DNA of 64,000 bases, taken from the NCBI GenBank assembly GCA_947179485.1, contig OX359248.1:4233501-4297500 (forward strand), in the 5' to 3' direction. Of this stretch, positions 1 to 11,290 are shown in pieces. The DNA is from Allacma fusca. Lineage: Eukaryota > Arthropoda > Collembola > Symphypleona > Sminthuridae. The translations under genes were made by a program, and so were the position numbers. Under the pieces are notes generated by a model. The model saw only the letters and a program-made list of their open reading frames with translations, had not been told where the DNA came from and made no database searches. Within the stretch, counting starts at the first letter, position 1. Each line of letters opens with the position of its first letter.

Positions 1-1198
1 ATGTACGTTACTTTTACTTACACAATTTGTCTGCCGGCCATGACGCTCCGAGCAAAATCCCAAATTTTTTTCCTTACAAAATATTTGCTCTAGTATAGCA
101 AAGTATAAATATCTCTTGTAAACCAACAAACTTGAAAATCCCAAAGGACCGTTCATACAAAGTATATTATCATTAGTTGTGTATTCGCACATATGCACGT
201 GAATAGGGAACGCCTTGAACCCTATATGTGTTACGAAAGTACAAAAACCGTACTACTACCAACTCATGCAGACCTGATTGAAAACGTACCATATGTGTCA
301 CACATACATATGTACATACATACATACATACATACATACATAGGAACATCGGAGAGTCTTTGGAGCCTGCTTGTACTGTACCAGAGTCTAATACCAAATA
401 GATTTTGGTGCATGCAGCAATTACGAATTTTTTTTCCGAGTTAATGATTTTGCTTCTGAATCAACGCCTTCATCTTCCCTTCCTTTTGTGCAAGAAATGG
501 TCCCAGTTTGAGCACGTTGTAAAGAGCATAATAAAGGCTGAGGGAAGTATGTAACTGACAGCAGTCCTGTGCACATAGATTTTTTATGAGCATTTTTCTT
601 GAGTCGTGATTAGTTCCCTATTCAATATTTATCGTTGATGGGATTTTGCAATGGGTTTCGGAACGCCAGTAATTCAATGTTACATTATCCCTTAGCCCCT
701 CTTGCAGGACAGGTACATGTCTTTTAGAGTTATGCCAGTTCTTGTGATGCTCTGAGCCTTCCAAGTTGTTTCGTGTCGGGAACATATGTAATGGAAATCA
801 AGGGAGTTTATATTATTGTACAAAAACTGAGAGATCTTCAAGTAATCCTCATTCCAACGGGTGGTAAGGAACTGGTTCACGCCTGTCAAAAACCCAGTCT
901 GAGTTGGAAAGTCAAACCTGTAACTTCAGGTAAATAAGAGAGCAATCAAATTTTTTACGGGATCAGTTCCTTCAAAAGTTCATACCTCCTCATATTTCTC
1001 AGTACTACAATATACTTTCGTGGAAATAGAACTGTAGACATATCATTGTGTCTTCCAAGACTGGTTACAATTATTTTTTCCTATGTATAGTAATCAATAG
1101 TGTCAGAGGAAAAGTAATCTGCGTAGTTGTAGTACATGAGTGGAGACTGATTTAATCTTTTTTTTTATTTGACCAAAACTCCAACCACAACCTTTTAG
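1..1198. other. AT-rich DNA upstream of the first recognised GH31 exon
   Basis: I see no convincing exon here. A TACA-type microsatellite occupies about 301-342. The region may be an intron or the 5' flank of the GH31 gene. Confidence 0.5.
301..342. repeat. (TACA)n microsatellite
   Basis: About seven clean copies of the TACA tetranucleotide follow a few imperfect ones. Single TACATA motifs recur throughout the window. Confidence 0.85.
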
Positions 1199-1461
1199 CA
1201 AGCCAGTCCGAAAGCAGACTCTTTCGACAGACTTCAAGATGCTGGTCGAAATCATAGTCGGTATGGTCCAGGGCAAAGACTATTGTCCGACAGGTCGGAG
1301 AGTGACTTGGACGATGTGAGTGACCTGAGTGAGATGGAGCAATATCCTTCCCCTGCACCTTTCCCCCGTCGGAACTCCCGCACTAGGATGCATCATGTTC
1401 AGCTGGACCCTAAAACTCCAGTGGATGCTGACGAGGATAAAATTATGGATCAGATCCGGCC
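1199..1461 (+). CDS. GH31 gene, first recognisable exon (N-terminal cytoplasmic tail)
   Basis: The stretch is open from an acceptor at 1197-1198 (ccttttag) to a strong donor (gtaagt) at 1462, and it ends two bases into a codon. It encodes a Ser/Asp/Arg-rich segment that includes SDRSESDLDDVSDLSEMEQ. The first in-frame ATG is at 1334. If the acceptor is real, the true start lies in an upstream exon that I could not find in 1-1198. Confidence 0.7.
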
Positions 1462-3811
1462 GTAAGTTTCTCTCCCCCTCTCATTTATTGATATGTACTA
1501 TACAAATAATTACATTTACTAGCACTTACACTATAACCTTTACCAAATATGAACATCCCACAGAGTACCTTGTGAAACTTACAGTATCAGAATTCCCTCC
1601 TATAAATAATGCATTAATCTCAAGTATGTAATTACATATGAAATTACATATGTACATACATGGGAATCTACGTGCAATCCTTTGCTAAGAAGCCCGTAGG
1701 AACTTGCGATATAATAGCGGTCTTCAAAAGTTACAAGGGCAGGTCTAGGAGAAGATGTAACAAGATCATTATTTCCCTTTACAAACACAAATACACTTGC
1801 AATGTACGGATGATATGGGCTCAGCCCGAAAAGATTCCTGAATAAAGAATTAATTTTTTTAATTATTTCCCTTTTGTAGATATTGAATTCTTCCTTGTCA
1901 CAAATTGTCCGTCTTCAATTTTGAACAAAAGCTCCAGTCGGTAGTTGACGTTTGCTGGACAATGGCAAGCTCTCCAGAAGTTTACTTTCCCTTGAAGTAA
2001 ATTTCCTTTCAGGGAGTTACATACTGCCCTCAGGATTTAAAAAATGTCCCTATTTGCTTCGTACCCAAGACATTTAATATTCTAATGTAGTCCATTGCAG
2101 GATGATCTAGAGACTCAGCATACAGTGTTTAACGCATGACTGTGAGTCAACCAGGCCCTCAGAATTTAAAGGTATTTCCATGGAACAGAACTATAGAAAA
2201 TGGAGATGATCCTCGCACGAGCAGTAATAGGAAAAGTTGGGGAAACCAAGTCGATGGTTTTTATCCGTGAGTAAATAAAGTTGAATAGAAGGTGCAAATA
2301 GAATATAAATCCGTCGCTGGGTGAGTTTAAGTGGGAAGAGTTAATCCTTCCGTAGGAGATGCAAGTGTACACACAAAGTTAAGTTCAAGGGACTTGTTCA
2401 ACTCAATGTGAATGAGCACTTGCCCAGCCTATATTTCCATTTTGAGTAAACAGAGAGCAGTCAACAGAGAAAGAGAGAGTGAGAGAGACTGAGGGGGGGG
2501 GGAGAAGAGAGAATCCCAAGAATTTTGAATAGTTGGATAATCGTTTTGATATGACTTAATCCTAAAAGAGCCCAGGATTTAAATGCTAATATTGATACTC
2601 CTGGGTTGAGATAATGTGGATTCTTGTCTCAAGTACTGTAAGTAGCATTGGCCGGAGTGATCCACTGGTTCCACTCCTAAATGTTGTTATCCTTGAGCTA
2701 GTAAGTAGTACTTCTGGAGTACACTATAGATGTGATGGTTTTGTGGAGAGCAGAAAAAGTGCAAGAGCGGAGGAAAATTCAGTGGAGGAGAGAGAGAGAG
2801 AGAGAGAGATAAAAGTACAATGTGATGGCTTTGCCTCTAAGTCCCTAGAATCAAGTATAAAAATTTGATGATGCAATATGTAAAAGTTGGAGGTTTGTCC
2901 TACGAAACAGAAATTATTCTACATGCGAGTTTCATTTGGGTTCAGAGAGGATACGGAGAGGAACAATTTCCATTTTGCACACTACTATCTCTGTACATAG
3001 ACTTGACTGCTACCTTCTCAACCACTCCTCGCCCAAACCATTTCTCGCTCTTTCCTCTCATTGCACCCTTTACCTATATTATCTCCTATATAGGGTATAG
3101 TAGGACCTTGTCAGTAGATCGTATCTCTGTAGTATCCCGTACCTTGTAGTAGTACTGTGGTAGTAGTATCCCCTGTCCTGGGCATACATATATGTGATTG
3201 TGAGAGGTACGGAGCACGTGCATAGGTCTGTATCTTTGTCTAGTATTTTCTTTCCTTCGTTTTTTTTCTCCCTTAACCAACTGAATTTGTTCATGATTAT
3301 TTTATGGATCGGCCCATGGTTATTTTCCCATTGTGTTCTTCCGCCGACGCATCTTCATTCCCATTCCCTCGTCTCCCTCGTTTCTTCATTCTCCCCGAAT
3401 CATCCAATTGTTAACTCTTGAAAAGTATTAATAATAGAAATTTAAAATACTTCCCTCCATATCTATTCAAACTCATACTATACCAAAGGAAAACAAAAAT
3501 GCCTTCTAGGAAACCATTGTCTTCCCGGAGGAAGTCCGCCACCGTACCCCCACTTAAGATCCAGAATTCAAATTTTGGGCCAGGAGATCCTGAAGGCTTC
3601 CCGAACACCCCGCCACAGACTCCATCATCTATTTCAGGCCTCATTAAAGGCAAATGGAACTCGGTACGGATTTATTACCTTTCCTTCAATTATTTATCAC
3701 ACGAGGAAAATGTATGAGGGGTCTCCCTACATACACATATCTATCTCCTCCTTGCATACACGTACCCTTTCCTGGAGCTACTCGGAGTCGGAGTCTCTTC
3801 CGGACGTGTGT

Positions 3812-3857
<46 letters not shown>

Positions 3858-6800
3858 TATTAGGTGTGGATGCAGAGTGTAAGTATTTACCTGTAGTCTC
3901 AAGAACGGATATATATGACTCCTGCCGAAAAGCAATGTAAATGACGAGACATTCATTCCAAGTTTGTAAAATTCCAATGAGTGTGCTTGAATTATGAAAA
4001 TCCTCTTTTATTCCAAGCACAGATGTCCATCCCGGAGGTTTTCAGGAAGAAGAAGCCCCGTGAATACAAATTGCAAGTGTTTGTTGCTTTCCTTTTCCTC
4101 ACCATCATGCTCCTCGTCGGCTCCATCTACGTCATCCATAAGGAGAAGGAACTACAGGTGTGTTTATAATCCTATTTGTCCACAGTTAGTCTCCAGAGTT
4201 TCCAGCCTACAAATTTGCAATAACTTCAAAAGGGGTTTTTTGGGAAGCTGATTCCACCAAAACATCTTCAATTTATTACATCTAAAGCTGGTCATTCAGT
4301 CTTCAATGCAATCTTTGGTTGAGCAATTTCCAAAGAGTTCGACGATTATTCTAATATTTTAGGAGCAGTTTATAAAGCATCGTCGGCAGGATTTGTATAG
4401 CAGTATTTTATTTATAATTTACGGATATATTTGAATACTCTCAAATTTGATTTCTTTGCATTCAAAAGCTTACCTTTTTATCTCCTTGATATAAAAACGA
4501 GTTACATTATTTTTCATGAATTTAGAAACAACACATAATTACTTTTAGGCTTGTTTAAATTAAAATGAGAGTTATTAATTTTGTAATAACCAAAACCAGT
4601 TACTTGTTCGGGTAGCTTTCCGGAGGAAAGGCTCCGGGCTCTCCAAAATGCTCTGATGCAAACTCATGTTATGCAAATTTTAAGGGGATAGTTCCAGGAA
4701 CAGTAACAGTGAAGAGGGAAAGTTTACTCCTGGCAATAATAATGCAGGAAAATATCAGCATCATTTTGACTATAATAGTTGAGGTAGGGATAAGGCAAAT
4801 GGCTGAGACAACACTGTTCAATATGTAATTATCATTTTTGAATACGTTTGAATGTGATGAAAATACCTACGGAATGGATTTTAAACCGTGTCATACCTAC
4901 ATATGTACATGATGAGCAAATCTATGTATATTCCCATAGAAAGCGTACTTCGAGCAAATCCGGTTCTCTGGTAAAGAGCGCAAGATCCGTGTGGTGAACA
5001 AAAAGACCACGGAAGTTTTGACAGGTATCCTCGGGATTAATTTTAACAAGAAGGACAAACCATGGCCATGCCTAACGGAAAACATGAAAGCCAACTCAAC
5101 CTGCCTGGAATGGATGAATCGGGCGCGGCTGTACTTTCGAAAACTCCCGCCCCTGCGCGAGACACGTGACTCCGCGAATATCATGTGCTACGAAGTGTAC
5201 TGGGAGAGTCTCACCCCCGAATTTGAGTTGAAGGACTGCTTCTACTTGACCCATGGAAAGGGCTACCATTGGTACGGAGGTGGGGAGATGTCATCTAATC
5301 AGTGGCCTTTGAACCGAACCAAAATCCCCTACTCCCCATTCGTGACTGGGAACAAGGTTAATTTAACTCTGATGGATAATAGTAACAGTTCCAGTGAGAC
5401 TACTTCCAGTCCTACCCATTTATTTGAATGGGGCCGTGTTTTAAGTCGTTACTTCATCAGCTCACCCGGAGCTTCGGTGAAAGTGACGCCCGGGACGCCT
5501 CTTCATGTGTCTCTAAATGAAGATAAGTATCCCAATATGCTCTGCATCGGGGCGAGACATGGGGGCTATCCCTTGTTCAATCCGACGACCAGTTCATTAA
5601 ATTACTCGATTTGCACAGCTGATAACATCCGAGATCTCGAGAACTACTTGGCAGATAAAGATATTTGGGATGGGCTCAAGCACGAGGAAGCGGAGCTTAC
5701 CTATGGAATGACACGGGCACCCATATGGCGGATCCTCCCTCACGTCCTCAACCAGGGCAACTCCAGTGAGATGAGCTTACTCCATCATACCAACAAAATC
5801 TCGGAGCTGCTCTTCTCTGAGGGCTACATCCTCATTGATGAGACCTGGCAGAAGAACATTGGAGACTTGACAATGGACTCGGAGCGGTTTGCAACAATGT
5901 CGGAAACCTTCAACATCACCCGTCGGAGGGGGTTCAAAGTGGCCCTCACCCTGTCCCCGTTCTTCTCCACCGAGTCCCCCAACTATGTTGAGGGACTCAA
6001 AGGGGGTGTGTGGTTGTGGGAGAAGGGTCGGGAGAAGGAAGTGCCGGCCATGACCAAGTATAAACAATGGCACAGTGTGGCTCTCTTGGACTCATCCCGT
6101 CCTCAGAGTCAGACATGGTTCCAGGATAAGTTACGAAAGGTTGTGAGTCAGCACGGGGTGGATGCAGTGTATCTGGAGGTCGGGACGGCTCAAGATTTCC
6201 CTCACTACTATGACTTCCCTCCGACCCTCACAAGTGCGGATAATTTGGGGGAATATTTTATTCGAACGGTGACGGGAGTTCCAGGCCTCAACACGATTGG
6301 AGTGTCAAGTGCTGTGAAATTACCCAAACTGCCCACTTTCGTGGCAATGAGCCCGACGGAAAGTTCATGGCAGGGTCTCCAGACTGTCATTCCTAATGTA
6401 CTTTTGCTCGGGACGAGCGGCTATCCATTTATTATTCCCGGGTCCATTGGTGGGGACTATGGAGCTCCGCCGGAGAGGAATCTTTACATTCGGTGGCTCG
6501 AGCTGGCTCACTTCCTTCCTGTCGTCCAATACTCTTATCTGCCGAGTGATTATGACACGAAAGTTGTGGACATTGCCACGTCATTGAGCGTCACTCGAAA
6601 GTCTAAACTTTTACCTTACCTCAAGAAAGCCATTGATGACTCTCTTACCTCGGGCTTGCCCATCATCCGACCCTTGTGGATGCTCGATCCGACGGATATC
6701 AACTGTCTCCGGATCTCCGATGAATTTTTGATTGGCAATGACATCCTCGTTGCACCCATCCTCCGCTTTAATGCTACGGACCGAGACATTTACCTGCCGA

Positions 6801-6922
6801 AGGGCAAATGGAGGGATGAGTTGGATGGGAGTAATACCAAGGGAGAAAAATGGCTCCATCATTACCGGGTTCGAGAGAACCAAATTGCTTTCTTCACGAG
6901 GGATCCCCAGTCTTTTAATTAG
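1199..6922 (+). CDS. Glycoside hydrolase family 31 protein, MYORG/KIAA1161-like type II membrane protein (5' end unresolved)
   Basis: Four exons join in phase: 1199-1461, 3489-3663, 4023-4157 and 4940-6922. They give 851 codons from the first acceptor, or 806 residues from the first in-frame ATG at 1334. A Ser/Pro/Arg-rich cytoplasmic tail is followed by one transmembrane helix (VFVAFLFLTIMLLVGSIYVI, about residues 119-140) and a luminal GH31 domain. The domain carries MYORG-like motifs: TRAPIW, GYILIDETW, GYPFIIPGSIGGD, ERNLYIRWLELAHFLP, PIIRPLW, DEFLIGNDILVAPIL and DIYLPKGKWR. Several N-x-S/T sites fit a secretory-pathway lumen. The family includes retaining alpha-glycosidases; vertebrate MYORG is an ER/Golgi alpha-galactosidase. 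The expected nucleophile motif (FDAGE) reads YLEVGT and the acid/base motif (RDS-W) reads TESSW, so activity is uncertain. The length is slightly above the roughly 714 residues of human MYORG. The first exon starts after an AG acceptor with an in-frame TAG just upstream, so another 5' exon probably exists. Confidence 0.87.
1462..3488 (+). other. GH31 gene, first recognised intron
   Basis: This 2-kb intron is bounded by gtaagt and accaaag. It holds short GA-rich runs near 2463-2510 and 2790-2808, and no supported exon. Confidence 0.65.
3489..3663 (+). CDS. GH31 gene, exon encoding basic, proline-rich cytoplasmic segment
   Basis: An acceptor (accaaag) at 3487-3488 and a donor (gtacgg) at 3664 bound a frame that accepts the two-base overhang of the previous exon and ends in phase 0. 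The peptide has basic Ser motifs (RRKSAT) and a Pro/Thr-rich stretch (PNTPPQTPSSIS). An in-frame ATG at 3499 could serve as an alternative start. Confidence 0.7.
3664..4022 (+). other. GH31 gene, intron with TG microsatellite
   Basis: The 359-base intron starts gtacgg and ends gcacag. It carries a pure TG run at about 3814-3855, which makes it likely to vary in length between individuals. Confidence 0.7.
3814..3855. repeat. (TG)n microsatellite in GH31 intron
   Basis: About 21 nearly uninterrupted TG dinucleotides lie in the intron between the second and third GH31 exons. Confidence 0.9.
4023..4157 (+). CDS. GH31 gene, exon encoding the transmembrane anchor
   Basis: The exon has 45 codons in phase 0, between acceptor gcacag (ending 4022) and donor gtgtgt (4158). 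A basic stretch (RKKKPREYK) comes directly before a hydrophobic helix of about 20 residues, as in a type II signal anchor. The exon begins exactly with ATG, so a shorter isoform could start here. Confidence 0.82.
4158..4939 (+). other. GH31 gene, intron before the catalytic exon
   Basis: The 782-base intron is bounded by gtgtgt and cccatag. I see no further coding sequence in it. Confidence 0.75.
4940..6922 (+). CDS. GH31 gene, terminal exon encoding the whole luminal glycosidase domain
   Basis: Acceptor cccatag ends at 4939, and the frame stays open to TAG at 6920-6922, giving 660 residues. This single exon carries the beta-sandwich region and the full catalytic barrel. The codon at the expected nucleophile position is gag (Glu) at 6176-6178. 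The codon at the expected acid/base position is gaa (Glu) at 6359-6361. The rest of the barrel, including GYPFI and RPLW, is well kept, and I see no frameshift or internal stop. Confidence 0.9.
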   Translation, partial: KAYFEQIRFSGKERKIRVVNKKTTEVLTGILGINFNKKDKPWPCLTENMKANSTCLEWMNRARLYFRKLPPLRETRDSANIMCYEVYWESLTPEFELKDCFYLTHGKGYHWYGGGEMSSNQWPLNRTKIPYSPFVTGNKVNLTLMDNSNSSSETTSSPTHLFEWGRVLSRYFISSPGASVKVTPGTPLHVSLNEDKYPNMLCIGARHGGYPLFNPTTSSLNYSICTADNIRDLENYLADKDIWDGLKHEEAELTYGMTRAPIWRILPHVLNQGNSSEMSLLHHTNKISELLFSEGYILIDETWQKNIGDLTMDSERFATMSETFNITRRRGFKVALTLSPFFSTESPNYVEGLKGGVWLWEKGREKEVPAMTKYKQWHSVALLDSSRPQSQTWFQDKLRKVVSQHGVDAVYLEVGTAQDFPHYYDFPPTLTSADNLGEYFIRTVTGVPGLNTIGVSSAVKLPKLPTFVAMSPTESSWQGLQTVIPNVLLLGTSGYPFIIPGSIGGDYGAPPERNLYIRWLELAHFLPVVQYSYLPSDYDTKVVDIATSLSVTRKSKLLPYLKKAIDDSLTSGLPIIRPLWMLDPTDINCLRISDEFLIGNDILVAPILRFNATDRDIYLPKGKWRDELDGSNTKGEKWLHHYRVRENQIAFFTRDPQSFN

Positions 6923-7384
6923 AATTCCCCAAGCTCCAATCATTGTAATAATTGTCAGAATGCTAGCCGTTGGATCCCAACAAAATCCCTTTTTCTTACT
7001 GAGGGCCACCGTTCTGGAAATCCATTTCTCATGCATTTTCCAATACTTGCGCCAGGATGCATTTTTAAAACGCGTCAAATTGGATTGAGCTTAAAAGCCT
7101 TTGGAACAAACCTAAACACTTGTGACTGGGCATTTCCGTAGAATTTCAAACATGGTAACTTTCTCCTTTCTGTTTTGGATTGGAACTGACAGTTGTGGGA
7201 CTAATAGTAACTTTTAGAACATTTCGATTCTCACATTAGTGGCAAAGCGTCCAAATAACTGTCAAAGCACAAATCATCAATATTGAGAATTTTTTTCAAA
7301 ACTAATTTACAAAACTGTACCTTGCAAGCATTAAATTTCCAACAAGGTTAGATTTGTTTCTGAAGGCAAGATTTTTCAGCTGGC

Positions 7385-7390
7385 AATAAA
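7385..7390 (+). terminator. Candidate polyadenylation signal of the GH31 gene
   Basis: AATAAA lies about 460 bases after the GH31 stop codon. A weaker ATTAAA sits at 7330-7335. The choice between them is inferred from sequence alone. Confidence 0.4.
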
Positions 7391-10300
7391 TATTTAACTG
7401 CATGCTTTTCGACCATCTATATTTATCTGGTTGGGTTCTAGTACATGTATGGATTTGGGGGTCTTGAACTCCGTAACAAGCTTTGCATTGTTCAAGTCCA
7501 AACTTGCTAATTTATGTACTTTCAATCTCAATATCCATCTCCTCTGATTTGAGGTAGAGGTCAGCTCCACATTATAATAACTTAATGGAAGCAATAGTAG
7601 AATTTTCATACGATTAGACTTGTGAAATTGAGCAGGCGTTCAATTAACAAAATAATCTTGTATTAGCCACAGAATTGTTATATTTGTCTTTTAAAAGTTG
7701 TTCCAATCGCACCTTCTGTTATAATTTAGTACTGCGTAGCAATAACTATAAAAATAACAATAATAATTAACGTCTTATAACAGACAGCTATTACTGAGCG
7801 GTTAGGAATACTCAGATTAAGAATTGGTTGAGGGGGAATGATGGTGTAGTGTGTTGAAATAGTGCTATCAAATGATACTAAATTTGTTCATCCAATTGTT
7901 GACACAGTTCATATTTCCAGTGCATACTGAGATCGTTCCAGCCCTAAGTTATGAAGGCAAATAATGTCATAATGCAGAGTCGTATTTATGTCATGAATGT
8001 CGGGGGTGTTGTAAAAGCTTCCCCTGAGCCCATAGGAACACGTTAATGTACTAAATTCTCAAAATCCCTCATGTCCCGGAAAGTTTGGATGCAGACTTTC
8101 TACAATGTATTTCTCAGAGTACAAATTTTGATACAGAATTGGGAATATTAGAAAATTTGCTGGGAAATTTACTACTCATGGCTTATTAACATTTTAGGAC
8201 TTGCTATGTCTCACATCGTGCATGAAGAACTTAAAGTATTGAAAGGGCACAAAGTCTGGCCCTAAATTTGGTCAGGGTTAAAATGACACCTCCAAATAAG
8301 AAACTTGGGTTTAATTTCCCATGAAAAAGATTTCTACTTTCGTCCCACTCCAGTGGTCCCGACGGGTGCAATCACTAACCTAGATCAATGAATTGATTTT
8401 ATGAAACTTGTGAGGAAAATCTCCTCCAAAAATAAGGGTATGACATAAATGGTTCTAATTGCTAGGAGAAAAATGCTTTGTGACACATTGGACTGTACTA
8501 GAGGAGTGTAGGTTCTCAGGAGCATCAGTACAAGAGCAATGCTGTTGTAAAAGACCTTGCCTCTCGCTTAAAATTTGGTTACATGGGAATGCCTTTGTAT
8601 ACGTTAGGATTAGGTGTATAGCTGTACAAGTGCAATAAACTAACGGGACATTTACAGTATTGACATTGCAATAAAGTTGTCAGAAGAGAACTGTGAAGAT
8701 TTTGTGGTGGAGGATTTGTGTGTTCCATGAGGGATCCAGCTAAAAAAGAATTAAGCCAATGTTCGTATCATGGTTCGTGTAAGTAATTCTTGGACGCTTT
8801 ATAATAATAATTAGGGATGTGATATTTAGCTGTCCTATCCTCAAATTTTGGGAACTCCGCCTTTACTTCCTCTCCCTCCGTGATATCCCTCCTTGAGTTT
8901 GTTCATCGTGAAAGCCATCTTTGACAAAATCCAGAGCATCGGGCTCCGAACACGTTTCTCCCATCGACGACCCAGTAAACGTGCGTTCCCCGGTGTTGGC
9001 ACAGCCTGTCACGGATTTTTGTCCCAAAGATTCCCCAAGTATGAAAATGATAACAGATGACTGTGATAGTAATACAATATTTTATATGAGAGTACTTGAT
9101 TGTAACCTACATAGAAAAAAGAGTATATAGACTTTGAGCCACACTTCCACACACACACACGTATCTATAGTTTTTAAAGCAGACGTTTATTTATTCATTC
9201 GGTAAAGTAGTACTTAATGATATTACTCAAGTAGCACTGTAATATATATTCTATATATATATATGCATAATTAATTATATTCTTTATATCATGTATGTAT
9301 ATAGCCTTGCATTATTATAGCTCCAACTGTATGTATTATAGTAACTTATTACTACAAGGTTGTTTACTCTTGGAATCAACTGTATATCCAAACTAATTTC
9401 ATGTTTTTAACCCACTTACACATAATATTACAAAACATTTTACAAACCAAACCACGAAAACAAAAAAAGTCCTTGAAAACACAAAAGTTACTCAACGCAA
9501 CCCGAGACTTTGGAAACGGAAAACTTCCCACAAAAATATATCCACACTGTTGATAATTAATCATTATTTCAAGGATTTACTTCTTTTGAAATCAAATGGA
9601 AATATTGGAAATGCTACAAAAATAAAAATTCATTACAAACGTTACATATTTTTTCCATTTATCTTTAAATTCTATATGTAATTAGTATGTGTGTACACTC
9701 TAACATCCGGGAGTCATTTCTAGTGTATTTTATTTTTATCTAAAAGTCATTTTATAGAATATTTCATATTATTTCATCTTCCCATAATATTCTTGCTCAA
9801 ACAGTCGGAGAGGTTCTTATTTTTTCAAGGTTGGGTTAAATTATCTACAGAATACAGCGGCACAGTTTCCAGCTTGATTTACATAATTTCCCTCAAAATC
9901 CATTTTATTATTTTCCAATTCCAATAATTATTTCCCCTTGTTATTCTCAATTTTTGATGAGGGTAGTTACATTTTTCCAAGTGGGTCCTCCAAATACAAG
10001 TTTTTACATTTTAATAACAGATATTGCTTCCTCACTCTGTACAAAACAATGTTGGGCTGGAGAAACGGACAAGCTTTTTTTTTATACCTCCCTTCAAACT
10101 GAACTAATCATTATTCTGGATGAACTGGATCTGGAATTGCTCCGTTCCCAAAATGATTTGATAAATGCCCTGTCATTAAAATTAATGTACTGGTTGACAG
10201 AGGTGATTTATTTTCTATCTTATTGAAATCATAGTCCGAGGAAATATTGTGGGAGGAAAAGTATTTCGACGGTAATAATTACAATGGAATTTCCTAGTGA

Positions 10301-11162
10301 GGGAACAACATCGGGAATTTTATGTTACGCTCTGTTCCATACTTATAGATATACAGACAACGTGTACATGGTTTACATGGGTCACTATTCTACGGAGTTT
10401 CCCCACTTTTCCCTTGTCTCATTTATTTTCCTAAGTTTCACATACTTGTAAGTGTATGTGAATGTGTGTCTGTGTCTGTGTTTCATCAATAAAGGGGTTT
10501 TACCTCACAAATTCCGCTTTAGTATTTGTCTGCAGTCAATGCAGATCACTTCTGATTTAGTAGACAAGTGTGGGTTCAGGGATTTACATTTTTCAGAGGG
10601 AAGGGCAGGGTATTTTATTTGAGTGCATTCATGAATCATTGCTGGACTAATTACCATAATAATAATAATTATTATTTCCATGTATTGCAGGCGGATGTGA
10701 AATCCTCGTGTTTAATGCAAGCAGTATAACATTTTTTTGAGTAGCTATCTGTTGTTAGTCCTAGTTTATAGTGACTCTCGGGCTTTAAAATCTATAATTA
10801 GCATAAATAGTTTTTTCCCCGTTGTGGTACACCGAATAGACAGTCAGAACTTATGGTAGTGTAGTCTAACGTATGTATGTAGATGTAGTAATTAATATAA
10901 GTAACCCTTACAGCCCTAAAATTATAATGGAGACAGGAAGCATTTTCACTTTTTAGTCGCTCGATTAATTGCAAGCATTTCCCTAGCGTTTTATCATCTT
11001 GAATAGACATACATAGCTTTTTAGTCTTTGAATGGGACTCCCAGATCTTCTGGTATCTCACTATGTTTTTTAATATTTTTGCCGAATGTTAGTTAAATTT
11101 GACTGTACGTTTCAAATGTAGCTAGCATTGTCACAAAATCTCAGATGAGACTAAAAATCCTT

Positions 11163-11290
11163 CCCTTAAAATCATCCCCTTCAAATCGTCCCTTTAAAAT
11201 CGCCCGCTTTAAAATCGTCCGCTTTAAAATTATCCCCTTATAATTGCCCCATTTTTAGAATTAGCCCCAATTAAAGTTGCCCCTTAATTT
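11163..11290. repeat. Degenerate tandem repeat, unit about 14-15 bp
   Basis: About nine imperfect copies of a unit resembling CCCTTTAAAATCGTC follow one another, with variants ending ATCAT, ATCGC, ATTAT and ATTGC. The copies differ by one to four bases, so the array is old. I see no coding potential. Confidence 0.7.
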
